DNA from: Gavia stellata
Taxonomy: Eukaryota; Chordata; Aves; Gaviiformes; Gaviidae
Length of the DNA stretch: 64,000 nucleotides
Assembly (NCBI RefSeq): GCF_030936135.1
Contig: NC_082604.1
Location: forward strand, 62,001-126,000
Direction: 5' to 3'
The notes beneath the pieces were generated by a model. That model did no database searches and had not been told where the DNA came from. It saw only the letters and a list, made by a program, of their open reading frames with translations. A program made the position numbers and the translations under genes. The stretch's first letter is position 1. Every line of letters starts with the position of its first letter. This document shows, one piece after another, positions 46,814 to 59,753 of the stretch.

Positions 46814-47100
46814 ATGGCTTTAAAAACGTTTGAAACGGAGATCTCGCCAGCTTGTGTTCTGCTGGCACTGGCCCTGGACAGGTACGTCTTTGTGTAACAC
46901 CACCACCCCCAAAAAAAACCCCCCTCCCCCCTGAAACTGGAGTCCAGTTCTGGACCCCTTCTGTGCCTTTTAGCGGGGAGTCATTTCCTTTCAGGCGACG
47001 TGGATCCAGATGTATAACCTGTGTCACTTCACTGTTGAGTGCTCAGACTTCTTGTAAACCTCAGCTACTCAGGTCACATCCTCTGTCGGTGTCGGAATAA
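46814..47100 (+). CDS. Speculative two-exon small protein next to CpG island
   Basis: ATG in a good context (GAAAATGG) at 46814, donor GACAG|GTACGT after 46881, acceptor TTTCCTTTCAG before 46995, then open to TAA 47098-47100: 57 residues starting MALKTFETEISPACVLLALA. The hydrophobic centre could be coincidence. No homologue recognised; listed only because both splice signals and the phase agree directly downstream of a CpG island. Confidence 0.18.
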
Positions 47101-48974
47101 GAATTTAAAGTAAGACGGATTGATGTCTGCTTGCTGCAGGGATTGTATTTGGGAGATCACAGATGGTCTTCAGCTTTGAGGATCAAATGTAACCGTGATT
47201 CTAAATGAGAAGTAGAAATACCTTGTATATATTTGTACTGAACAATAGACTACAACACAGATCCTGAACACGTGAAAGGGAATATTAGAAGTTATCATCT
47301 CATCTGACCATGAGGAAAATGTTTGTAGTACTTGCGTTACAAAGAGGAGAGCTGCTGATGCCTCTGCTGAGGGAAAGCGGGGGGAACACAACTCGATGTT
47401 CTAGACAAGTCAAATTGTTTTGGTCTGAATGCGACAATACGGATAATCGTGTTACTCAAAGCATTCGATAGATTTTTCTAAATAGGCTCGAGGCCTTGTA
47501 ACTGTCCTGTGCTCTCACTGATTCACTTACTCTGAATCTTTGAGAATTGAGTGGCTTTAGGTTGTACAGTATTTGAACAAATATTACTGCCTAAGACTAG
47601 ATTAATCTGAGAAGCTGTGCTTACCTGAAACATGTCGTTAAAGAGTTTTAAAGACCCCTTTGCTTCCTGCCTGATGAAGAATTTCTGCTTTTGCTTTTTT
47701 ATCAAAGTCTTTCTAAATACTTCACCATTTTCCATGGGAGATCATAGTGACCTATGCAGAAGAAAATGACTTGTTATGGCTGACCTGCAACTCTGAATGT
47801 ACTCCTGGTAGAGGCCACTATGGTAGAGCACAAGTTAGAGCTGAAGACTAAAGTGGATTTCTTGTCACTTTGTCACTTGCAGCTTCCTGCGCTACCAAGG
47901 CCATTTACAACACTGCAGTGGTTACCAGCAGGGGCATCACCACAGAACAGTGGTGCACACCGCTCCTTTCTGAGGAAGGTTGATGTTCTGAACGTAGGGG
48001 AGCGATTTAACCACTTACTTCTATTGGTAAATTCGTATTTCTAGCAGAAATTCTTTTATTTCCTACAGCTAGGGAAAAAAATCCTCCCACCTTATACTCG
48101 TTACATAGGTAGCATAACTGAAAAAAATTTGCATCCTCCTGTTCATAAAGCTACTGTGAAAACTCAGTTCAGTTAACAGCACTTCTCAAATGCAATTTTT
48201 GTACACTTACTATGTGTATTTACAGTGGAATTCCTCTTGGAAAAGTGTGCAAGGTAAATATGCAGTAGAAGGCAACAGTGCTTTAATGAAGAGGAAAAGT
48301 TAATGTCTGGGGGAAGGAAAAGTGTGTAGGAAGAGGGGAGTCCCTGTGGTTCTTAGGTGCCGCTCAGAGCTTCGGTGAATACCTTCTCCATCTTCTGCTG
48401 TGTGGATGCTATTATCCCTGAATTCACGGGTTGTATGGATTTCCTATCTTGTGACAGATGAGTGAAGGCAGCAAATTCTGTGCCTGAGCCTTAGTCCCTG
48501 TGCATACAGGTGTTGTAAATACTCTGGTTTTCTAAAATAATCAAAATATGATCATATAGAAAGGTTAAATTTGATTAATAAATAAAATAATAAAATACAA
48601 AGGCATAAGTTAGGATTGTTCAGTTAGAAACACTAACCATAGGAACCTCACCAGGGAGTCGCTGTTCCATACTGAGGAACTAACAGTAATGAGATGCAAC
48701 GATGAAGAATTGAATAGAAAAGTCTTGTTTGAGTCCTGTGACAATGTGACCTGATATGCACCAGTGATGCTGCTTGGAAAATTCCTTACCTTTCCCACCT
48801 TGATTCGAATATCAAGAATGCCAATCAATCAATATTAATAGAAATAACCATTGATTGTTTTAAGGATGGATATTGGTAGAATAGTATAATCCAGAGAGCG
48901 ATTAATAAAAATTAAATTATATATATTCTGTATGAAGGTAACTAGGTATGATTTATCTGTGATTTAATCATAAA
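47101..48974. other. AT-rich spacer, nothing recognised
   Basis: No coding family and no named repeat visible; short A/T runs only. Confidence 0.4.
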
Positions 48975-49431
48975 CTAACTGTTGAACAATGTAGCATCGT
49001 GAATAGGTAGAATTTGCTTGTCAAGACAATGATAAGTTGTAGGCCTGGTCAGTAAACCGAGGAAAACTTAGGAAGATTCCAAGAATGGAATTTTACAACC
49101 AAGCTCAGCATGCACAAAGATTGGGTTCAACTAAAGGACACCATGAGGAGGACTATGGATGACCACCAGAGGACCTTGGACGACCACCTGTGTACCTGAA
49201 GGCGCATGCGTCACGAGCATTTACATATATTAATGAGTTCTCGGAAACGGTATGAGTATGTTAATTGCTTCTTGGAAATGTGATGAATATGTATACTTTG
49301 ATTGTATATAACTTTTGTAGCAGAGGAACTAAGCACGCACACGAGGTGGAGCAATCCCCTGTGCGTCCAGCGCTGCAATAAAGAAGTGTCTGCTCACCTA
49401 CATACATTGTGTAGGTGAGTTTTTATATTAC
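48975..49431 (+). mobile_element. Solo LTR (approximate ends)
   Basis: TATATAAC at about 49305, then AATAAA at 49377-49382 and a TTTTTATATTACA end, the plus-strand order of an LTR, with no retroviral coding sequence next to it. A 27-bp hairpin lies between the poly(A) signal and the end. The left edge is uncertain and no target duplication was found. Confidence 0.6.
49393..49419. other. Perfect 10-bp inverted repeat in the LTR end
   Basis: CTCACCTACA, a 7-base loop, then TGTAGGTGAG. It lies just after AATAAA, where a transcript would be cleaved. Confidence 0.8.
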
Positions 49432-50160
49432 AGATTTGTAACACAGGGAACAGTGAAGTTGTAAAAGAATGGGAAGGGGTGGGGGGAGCTATCTGCCTAG
49501 ATCATCTCTGCCTAGAAAACCAGAAATTTTAACTAAGTCCTAAGTAGGTTCTGACACAAGTTTTGTTTAAAAGAGAAGTAATTGAGCAAGCAAGACAGTA
49601 AGAATTACCTTCTTTGTAAGGTGCTGATGAAAGGTTGGGTGGAGCCAGACAAACTCCACTAGTTCATCTGTTGGATAGCATTGCCCTCATCTGACCTAGG
49701 CACAGATCTCAAGTTTGGGACACGGAGAATTCCTGGTTTGATGGTCACAGTGGCATCTCATTGGGCACACGGAGACTGCATGCCTCTCGGCCGGGTTAAA
49801 CGAGGCCTTCTGGACTTCTGTTAAATGCCAGGAAGACTGATACTCTCCTGGCAGTGCAGAAATGAGAAGTTGCAAGCTTCTGGAAGATTGCATTGGGTTA
49901 AAGATGAGGTCACTTGCATCTTTAATGCAGCGTGGGTGCGGCAGAGCGGGTGGCCGGTGTGTCCACAGACCGGCTGGAGCCTTTTTCTCTGGCTGAGTGC
50001 TTACGCTTGGAGCTGAAATGAGGTGTTCTCCGGGTGCTGATGGTTCCTTATGCCCTGACACAGTGCCCCCTCCAGCTCTGCCTGTGCCTGATAGCTCAGC
50101 TGAGACGGTCTATTTTGTATAGCTTTGCTACAAGAAAACACTCACACATGTTTAACATTT

Positions 50161-53100
50161 TTAACATGCTTTACTGAACTTGTGATTATAAAGGCAATTT
50201 ACAATAAAGCGATTGACATACCCAAAGGCTTTGTCATCATGAGGTTCTGTAAAATCATTTTCTTTCACAAAATGGTTTTCATTAACTCCGTGCTCCACCT
50301 TCCTGCATGGAGACTCCATAGGTGACAAAAGGATGGCAGCGTTTAGAAGACTTGGAGTTAAGTCCACTACGATACCAGAGTCACTGAACCTTCCAGGAGA
50401 AAATTCACCCAGTTCCTTCAGTGAAGACGGTGGGCTTAGAGGACAGGCATCTTGAGCTCTGAAGATGTTTTGAATGAGCTGCTCCACATCTAGGCTAGAT
50501 GCCACCACGTCAGTCTGGATGGCCTGTTCCACCATCACGTTGCTGACTTTCTCCTCCTCCTGGAAAGAAGTTACTTTCTCATCCAGAACATTTTCAAGCA
50601 TCTCTTGATTCACAGCAGAACTGGAGGGAGCTGGATCACTCAACTCAGAGGTTATGGTGGTCAAACTGTTTTCACAGGAATCAGTCCCATTAGCTGTGCC
50701 CTCATTAAGAAGCAGCCCACTATCTGCCACCTCCTCCAGAGCTTGGTCCTCTGTGGTGAGGCTGTTTGGCACTGTGGCACACAACACCAACGGCTTCCCC
50801 TCTGAGTCACACCTGTGCTCCAGGCACTGCTCATCTCTCACAGAGCTGCCCTGAGCCATCTCCATGCTCTGCAGCAAAGACTCCAGTTTCTTGTTTTCAA
50901 TGCTAATGGCTATGAAGTATTGCTGCATTTTTTTGTCTTTCTCAGCCAAGCTGTTTTTCATGCTTTCAATAACCTGCTTGAGTTGTTTAACTTCCCTTCT
51001 TGCTTCCAAGGCGGCCAGCTCTGCCTCCACACGATGACACTCTTCCTCAACCCAGTCTTCCTTCATCCGTCCCAGCTGAGCTTTGAGTTCTTCTATTTCC
51101 GTTTCCCTGTAGCAAAATAAAAAAGTTGTAACGCTTCTGCTGACCAGTCAGTTAAAGAGTCAACGTGAGGGTCCACTGCACTGGGATGGCTATGCTGCAG
51201 AGATGCTCCAAGAAAGAAGCAAGTTTTTCCATGCAGCACTTGCTGCTGCCTTCGACGGAGCTGGCAGAGATGTAAGTCGGCTGCCCAGACACGCCGGCTG
51301 ATTGCTAACTAGAGTCACCGACCTCGCCACACAGCCAGCAGCCTTGTGGGCTGTGCTCTGATCCTGGACATTCTGAGGTGCAAGTGCTGGCTCTAGGTAA
51401 GGTCCAACCAGTGCAGCGCTTAACATCTCACCTACTGCCTCACCCTGGAGGGAATGGAAAGCTGGAGGCTGGAAAGCTGCCCGGCAGAAAAGGACCTGGG
51501 GCTGTTGATTGACAGCCGGCTGAAGATGAGCCAGCAGTGTGCCCAGGTGGCCAAGAAGGCCAACAGCATCCTGGCCTGTATCAGAAACAGTGTGGCCATC
51601 ATGAGCAGGGAGGTGATCGTGCCCCTGTACTCGGCGCTAGTGAGGCCACACCTCGAATGCTGTGTTCAGTTTGGGGCCCCTCACTACAAGAAAGACATTG
51701 AGGTGCTGGAGCATGTCCAGAGAAGGAAGGGCAAGGAAGCTGCTGAGGGGTCTGGAGCACAAGTCTGATGAGGAGTGGCTGAGGGAACTGGGGATGTTCG
51801 GTCTGGAGAAGAGGAGGCTGTGGGGAGATCTCATCACTCTCTACAACAACCTGAAAGGGGGTTGCGGAGAGGTGGGTGTTGGTCTCTTCTCCCAAGTGAC
51901 AAGTGACAGGACAAGAGGAAATAGCCTCAAGTTGCGCCAGGGGAGGTTCAGGTTGGATATTAGGAAAAACTTCTATACTGAGAAAGTGGTGAAGCATTGG
52001 GACAGGCTGCCCAGGGAGGTGGTGGAGTCACCATCACTGGAGGTGTTCAAGGAATGTGTGGACGTGGCATTGTGGGACACGGTTTAGTGGGCATGGTGGT
52101 CTGGGGTTGATGGTTTGACTAGCTGATCTCACAGGTCATTTCCAACCTTAATGATTCTGTGATTCTGTGAAATGAGGAACTGCTGCCTGGATGCGTCCCC
52201 TGTGCCTGCCAGCAGCTCGTCACGTACAGCCAGAGCCAACACTGGCCTCAGACAGCAGGAGGGCTCGGGGCTGCAGGCACCTGGCTTGCTTTGCACCCAC
52301 CCAGCCCAGCGTGGAGCCAGAGGCTGCTGCCTTGACTTGCAAGCAAGTGGGGAGAGGGGGCCCTTACTGAGATCCAGCCCTCCCAGATGCAGAGGTCGGG
52401 CTATCCCGAGCTGGTCCAAGGGGTCCCTGGGACTCTGCCTTGGGGCTCCACTCAAACACCCCTTTGTGCCCGCCTGGGCTGTGTGTGCTGGAGAGCCAGC
52501 TCTCAGAGTGCAGCTTTAGTAAACGAGATGACAGAGATGACGTCTGTTGCTGTGGAATACACATTGCTGCTTTTTTGCTCAGCATCCATACAAAGGGCTC
52601 TTGCGAAAAATTCAGTATCTAAGCGACAAAACCACAAGCGGGCACACTGGTTGGTGTAAGAGCTTTTCTTTCATTAGGGGAGAAGGGGGACAGTTGTAAT
52701 CATCTTTCACTGAGTCAAGTAGAACAGGAGACTAAGGTAATAACATGCTTGCAAGTCGAAACTCTTATGTAGAAAAGGTCTCAATGCTAAATCAGACTGG
52801 TAAAAAATGACCCTTTAAAAATATTCTGCTAGCGAGGTTCAAAAAAGGGAAAAGAGGCAGCCATATTCATAACTAAACTGCATGGTACGTATTCACGGAG
52901 CACGCTATGAAACCTGAAATACCTGAAACGAACCTAATCAGATTGATCATATTTCAAATTTCTTAATGAAGACTTTATGTGGTCCAGAAACGAGTAAAAA
53001 CATTCAGGATTCCCACCCCTAAATGCTCCTGAATTAATCTTTCTAATTCTGATTTCTGAAGTGAAATATACCTTTCTTTAAGTTTGCTCTCAGATTCCTT

Positions 53101-55448
53101 CAGCTTTGTTTTCAAATGCCGCACTGTAAGTTCCTTCTGCTGCAGAGGAGTCAAGCACTGCTCTGGATTTTCTGGCTTCATGCTGTGATTGTCACCACAA
53201 GAAATGGTGACAAGAAAAAAAAAATCAAACCATCACATAACATCACTCCTACAGTTCTTAAGTCCTGGCAAAAAGAAAAACATCCCATACACTAATACAA
53301 AGCTTGACTCATTTGGGGCTCCTCACCGCCTGCACAAGTCACTCCCTCCGGCAAATCAAAGTACTTGAGGAAATGGCTGATTTGTGGCTATAGTGCAAAA
53401 TTTGCTATTTGTTATACTTGTCTTCAGTGCAGGGAGACATTTCACTTTAAAACACCCAGCCAACCCCTCACCCTAAACAGGTGGTGTGCCCAAGGGCAGG
53501 CAGCCGGGCCACCGGCAAAGGCACCCAGCTGCAGACACGGTCAGGTGAGGTAGTGTAGGGACTGCGTTCAGCTCCACATGTCAGGTAGGAAGCTGAGCAC
53601 CCTGAAACCTAGATTCATCCTGTCTAGCTTTAGGTGCATATCTGACATGCTTGGCTGTTGAGTCGCCTGAGAGAGAGAGAGAGAGAGGGCAACAGCAGCA
53701 GTGTGGTGGCAATTTCTTCTCTGCAATACGTGTTGCATGCTCTGACAGGTATCTGTTTTCTTTCCTGTACGGGAAACTGCACAGAGAGGTGCCTAAGGCT
53801 GGGCAGGGTGAATTTTCACCCGAGTGGATCATATTTTCTATACTACCCCATCCAAGACTCTCCAAAGCGAAAGGACCCTTATACGAAAGAACCAGTAAAT
53901 CCACATGAGAATTGATGCCATGAAACCACATGAAGGAGCCTGCCTTGGAGTGACAACCAACTACAAAAAGGTTTTGACTAAAAGTAACCTTGAATTTTAC
54001 AGTGCTGAAACAATAAAGCTTTTACAGGGGATAGAGCACCCTGTTGACTGGCGAACCACCAATATGAGGTTTCTAGTTTCCCTCATATATATCTACCTTT
54101 CTTTTCCTACTCTTTACTAAATAATTGGACTGTCAACTGTGTGCTTGACAGCAATTGGTATCTGCACTGCCCGACAGCTGCCAAAGGGCTGGGGTGCTCT
54201 GAGGACAGCTTCTCGAGGGGCATTCCTCGCTTGCTTTGCCTTTCTGCTCTACTACGCTGCTAACTTCATCCTCTCATGCCAGTTGTTCTTCTAAACTGTA
54301 ACGGAAGGGCTGTTTTCAAAAAAATATGGTAAAAGGCAAATCCAGACAGCAAAAGAGAAAGCTTAAACATAAAAAATTAAATACCACAGAATTAGGAAGC
54401 AAGCTCTCTTCTCAAAATCGTCTGACTTGGTTTCCTCCCTTCTCCGAAAATGGAACAGTTTATAAGGAACAGGTGGCTGAGTGGCTGCTGCAGACCTTCA
54501 TCGCACTGCTGCCGTTTGGGTCATTTTATAACCATTTCACAATGAAGTGCAGGACTGTGGCTTGTGACAACGTGGAAACGTTTCACAGCGACTTAAGCCA
54601 AACAGTTAAAAGAGAACATATTGCAAAGGAGACATCTCTTTCCACTCGGTACAGTACAGCATCAACTCTTGTGTGAGGCAGAATTTGCCCAGACTGTGCG
54701 TAACACAGCCACGCATTTGAAGGAGCATTCTTACAGAGGGCTTCTGTCCAATTAAGTAGGTCAGTATGCTCTAACGTAAAGTTACATTTAAATGCACAAC
54801 AATCTATGAAATGATACATCATCTTACTGCAAGTAAGGTGATTTTAGGGCTTCATATTATATCTAGTATTGCTTTTTCCCCCAGCCAGTACCTTTACTTA
54901 TTAGGTTTAACCTGGAGAGCACTTAAGTAACATTTATTTTTCCAACAGTCTCATGACACAGACAGGAAACTGCTCATTAAGCATCATTCTGCCAACCTCT
55001 GTACACTGGGGCACGCTGCGACCTTGGAGACGTGTGTGCCTCAAGCACAGGGCTATCCCACTGCCAGTCCCAGCCTGCCTGCCAGCTCTTCCACAAAGGG
55101 CAGGAAACCAGTCCTGTCAGTTTGAACTCTGGTTTTGGTCTCCAAACACAGCATTTGTATTTTTTTTCTTCTTTCTCGTATCACAGTTCTCATCAACATA
55201 AGTACTGCCCGAGAGCACAGCATCACCCAAATTGTTTTAAAACTCACAATACTGCTATTGTCTGTATTAGCTGCAAGACCTTACAGAGTAGTCTACCTCT
55301 GCACTAGTGACGCTTGCACTATTCACGAAAGATTGCTTTGCTTACTTGAGAGAAAAAGAAGATCTTTTGCTTCCAGCAGCAGACACATGGACTTCAGGCG
55401 CTGAAATACCGCCCATGCTGCCTGAAGAGCTGAAATCGGCTTCACTCC
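50161..55448 (-). CDS. Syntabulin/syntaphilin-family protein, three 3' exons
   Basis: Syntabulin links syntaxin and mitochondrial cargo to kinesin-1; syntaphilin anchors axonal mitochondria. Minus-strand exons 55448-55346, 53182-53072 and 51106-50161 join in phase. Exon 1 reads [19 protein letters not shown], matching syntabulin; exon 2 [18 protein letters not shown]; exon 3 opens [18 protein letters not shown] then [17 protein letters not shown], a coiled coil, [17 protein letters not shown], and later [10 protein letters not shown] and VVDLTP...AILLSP blocks. The 5' exons lie beyond the window or were not recognised. A middle exon found in human syntabulin (Ser-rich, before the NHG-K-P block) was not found, yet exons 1 and 2 are phase-compatible without it. 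The C-terminal membrane anchor is absent: the frame ends in a short unrelated tail. It may be syntabulin or a diverged paralogue. Confidence 0.75.
51431..52170 (+). mobile_element. CR1 LINE, 5'-truncated, with 3' tail
   Basis: Plus-strand RT C-terminus ([20 protein letters not shown] near 51480, [20 protein letters not shown] near 51625) through the 3' UTR to ATTCTGTGATTCTGTGA at 52170. It sits in the intron between syntabulin-like exons 53072 and 51106, in opposite orientation, so it is unlikely to disturb splicing. Confidence 0.92.
53670..53690. repeat. (GA)n microsatellite in the syntabulin-like intron
   Basis: About nine GA units; a second short GA run occurs at about 57712-57729. Confidence 0.85.
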
Positions 55449-58400
55449 CTGGCAAGGAAAAGGGAAGAGTAAAAACATGATGATAACTCAAAGTCTGTTT
55501 TCAAAATAACAATGAATCACAAGCATCCTTCCTTTGTCCGTCCTGTGTGCATTTTAGAAGTCTCATGAATTTTCAAACATCCCTGAGGACAAGCGCTGGG
55601 CTTGTTCCAGATTTTCAACATGTCTTCAGATCTGGCACTTCAACAAGAGCAGAAAAAACATTTGAACACAAAACCCTCAAGCTACAGAAGCCATTTTAGG
55701 ATGTAGCTAGGAACATTTGTTGTGACAACCTGTCTGCTTTCTCACAGCCATCAGCACGTGAATGAGGCTGCTCACGTGGCTCCTTCAGAAGCCCAGTGAT
55801 TTGGAACACACAATTGTGATGTCAAATGAGAACCAAAAATAGAGTGAAGGCATCTAAAACACAACCTCCCCAGGATTTAGGTATCTAGGTACATAAACGC
55901 AAGTAAAATCCCACTGTTTAAAGGGGCCAAATGTTCGAAATGCCACCACTATCTCTCTGCAAAGACCTGCTTAGGTCTTTATGGTCGAGCTTCCACTTTT
56001 GAGCCCAGTAACCACCAACCTACCCCATGCCCTTATACCACAGTGAAATCAAGTAGGTGAGATGTGCATGACTAAGATAAAGACATTCCCTTTGCTTTCT
56101 ATGCCTACATATAAATACAGATACATAAACAGAAGGAACATACAGACATATCTACTCAACACTGCTCAAAAAGTATTAAAAGGAATCACTCTGAGGGAAA
56201 CAAATACTTTTAGGGAAGTAATTTGGTCACCAAAAACCAAAGTTCAGCGAACACTGAAACTATTTATGATTTGAAGTCAAACATGGCCAGAAAATGGAAA
56301 ACCAGAATTTTTTTTCTGTCCGAAATGACACTTCAATTTTGAAAACTGTCAAATTTCTTTCTTCTTTTAAAAAGGGGTGAAAACATTTAAAAATCTCCCC
56401 AGTCATTCTAAATATTTTAGGTTGAGTATCATCTTTGTTCAGTCTGAAACACAGGTTTTCTTTAATGTATTGATTTGGCAGCAAAGCCCCAAATCAGTTA
56501 TTCCCATAGCTCCACTTTGAACACAACAAGGTGTCAGACAAAAAAAGAAATAGGGGATGTAAAGGAAAAGAGAACAGGGAATAATCTACCAAGTCCTGAG
56601 TAAACATTGCTCAGAAAACAGTTCCCATCTCAGGATTCTCATTAAAAAGGCATTAATAACCTGCAGGAATCCCAAAAAAGGTCAACAAAAATGGTAACAC
56701 GATTACAGGGCACTGTTTAGGAAGGGAGATGATGGGAACTTGTATGTTCTAAGATAAAAAGAAATACTGGCAACACAGGGAGGAGGAACACAGCTGGAAA
56801 ACTGTAGAGAAACTGTAGAGAAAACCAGGTAACAGCAACACAGGATTCTGGCTGCGATGCGTGTTATTTCATGAAAAATGACTTGAAATAAAATCTGATG
56901 GTTGGTGGGAGTTGTGCATAGTAAAATGTAGCTGGAGTAGGTTCAGAATACTTTAACCAGGGAATCAGAAAGCTATTTTAAACATTGGCATAAATAATGA
57001 AGATTGTAATTTAAAAGCAGAGCACAAAAAAAGTATCTCCCAAGGGAAGATTCATAACAGCCTCTTTCATATGCACAGTATTTCTTTCTGTGGAGGTGAA
57101 ATGAGCTAAAAGTCACAGAAAACAGTCAGAAAGAGCAGAAAATTTGCTGCAGTAAATACCCAAATTGCAAAGCATGTTCTAGCTTGACCTCACGCCTATT
57201 TTAAAACAAATACTTAAGAGTGTGCAGTGTGTGTAGCATCGGCTTCTCTTTTTTGACTCATCTTCCAGACTGCTTGAATATACAAAAAGGAATTTTTTTG
57301 ACTAAAGATCACAGCTATTGCCATCTTCCATACCTGCCTCAACTCTGACCTTGAAACCCCAGGGCCCTTCTTATGCCAGAACTCAGCCATCTTTTCCAGA
57401 TGCAGGAGCACGTCCCCACAATCCCCACGAGACCTGCATCTCTGCCAAAAGGCATGTGGAGCTAAAAGATGAATTGGCTGGCATGGGTCTCACCCTGTCC
57501 AGCAGCCCGGCGGCTCAGGCGCTCCCTGCAAAAGTCCCATCTCTGCATCCCCTACTCACTCAGCTTTGCAGTCGGAGCCGTGGCTTTCTCATGGACCAAG
57601 CGCGAGGCTAAGCTCGAGGTGGCAGGCATCCTGAGGCGAGAACCTCCCTTTAACGGTGGGCATCCCACTTTCTGTACATCTGGAGCGGTATCGAGACAAT
57701 TAACGGGCCAGAGAGAGAGAGAGAGAGAAAGGAGTTATGGTGTGCCTGCTGGGAACTTGGCTTCAAACCCTCAATAAAACCGTTACTGAATGATATGAAG
57801 TGGAACAGCTTCCCTGGAGCAGACTCCCTGCATCCCCTCAGCCTGCCAAGCAGCCTGCTGTTAGGGCACCCTTCTCCTCTGTCCTCAAGTCCATCCTCCA
57901 AGAGGCAAACACATCTAAATAGAAGTTTCTTTTCCCTTTACTGAACTAAGTAAAAGGGATCTCCTTTTTTTTTTTTTTCTGTGAGGAAGGAGATAAGTAC
58001 CTAACTGCGGAAGATTTGTGCCCGACACCCTGAATTGCAGGTGGCCTGTGCCGCCAGCCCAGGGCTGAGCAGTTCATTATTTAGGACAGATGGGACTCAG
58101 GCTTTTGCCTTTTACTTGCCCATTCCTCCTTTGTAACTTGCTGACTTCTTTTTTGCATCCTCCATTTTCGCTGTGACGTCTGGGCGCTTGCTACAGCCTA
58201 AGAGTCTTCTGAACAAAAGGAGAGACGTGTCTTGAGAGGCCACAGCCCAAACACTAATTGTCTACATCTCCACTAAGCAACAGCAACCATCAATTTTTAG
58301 AAGGGGGTGGCTCATAAAATTTGCGACACAGAATTAAAAGATCACTTTTCTAGGCCACTTGAATTCAACAGAAACTTGTAGATTTGCGTTCAAACATACA

Positions 58401-59745
58401 AAACACTTCAAAGCCAAAACCCTTTGTAAGTGCTACTTAGCTTATTCTCCTTTGAAATAAATGCTTGGCTATTTGAACATGTTTTCCACATCAATTCAAC
58501 TAAATTTGTTTAAATTCAAACTTTAAATCGAAGAACTATAAAAATCCAAACTAACGAAAATAGCACTACGCTAATAATTTTTATCTAACACTTAAAGCAT
58601 CTTTTGCTCAAAATATTTATATTCCGATTACATTCCAGAAGTATCTCTCGGATGTTACAGAGCACCTTTTTCACTTCAGTGCAATTTAGTTAGCTTATGT
58701 TCTAAAAATACTTCATGCCTGCTGACTAACAAAATTCATGGTGCGAAATGAGATACAGAAATTTCCCTGTGCAATGCTAGGCGCCTTGGGCAGCGGTCCT
58801 CAGAAACAGGACAAACAGAGAGTGCCTAAGCTTATCAGGGATGAACAGAAGAGGAAAAGGCATCTAATTAGACCTACTTGAAAGATCCAAGCGTGATCTT
58901 CAAACACAAACTTTCTTCGGCAGCTGAATGTCCAAGACTGACTTTCCTTTCTGTTGAACAAAAAAACCCCCAAAACCCTAAACAAACAAAAAAGGAGAGA
59001 TAAAAGAGACAGAGACTGTACTTGGCTTCCATAAGGGCTAACAGCAGAGCTGTCAGAGACCTGATGAGGACCACAGGAGACTGGGGTGGGATTCATCTGA
59101 CTAAACACGAATGTCTCTAACGTAGACACCCGCGTCTGAGCCAACCTCGGTCCCATTTTTAGACAACAGAGAGTTACTCAGTAGAACCAGTGAGTTCAAG
59201 GCACTGCTTACCTTATCCTAAAGTAAATGCTTACATATTTGGGCAGAAAGACCGCACACTAGACTCACTGATTTTATTTGTTATATCTCCTTTAAAACAA
59301 AATAGGACCTCAGTCCACTTCTGCAGGCAGAGACAATTACAGCTACATTACAGATACACAACTGAGGTCAGACAAATGACAGTCCATCTCTGCTCTACCC
59401 AATTTGGCTCAAGACCGTGAATTTACATCTCCCTCACCTCCCAACAGCTCCCGTAACCCCCAGAAGAAGGGAAATGGCAGATTCACCTCTTAAAGCTCTT
59501 CCACTTAGGAAGTGGAAAGAGAGACAGTCCCCACCCACAGCCCACAGCTCCTGAACGTCATCTGAGACCTGTAGATTCAAATGTCACCTCTTCTAAATCA
59601 CAAACACGGAGGGGTTTATGCCAGACAGAGGAGCTCCAACGGGATCTACTGGCTGTGCCGGGTCTGTTGAGCCACCTGGGAGGGACCACTCACAAACTGC
59701 CACCGGAACCCAAACGTTCTGAAGCGTGCGGGGGAGGGCGGGGCT

Positions 59746-59753
59746 ATGCAAAT
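59746..59753. promoter_or_regulatory. Octamer ATGCAAAT beside GC boxes
   Basis: An exact POU octamer lies next to GGGAGGGCGGGGC in a local GC patch, a possible internal promoter. No transcript evidence. Confidence 0.3.

Noticed and set aside
58800-59156. Minus-strand frame starting MGPRLAQTRV as a syntabulin first exon
   Set aside because: Only the first three residues recall the human start; the donor is weak and the rest does not match.
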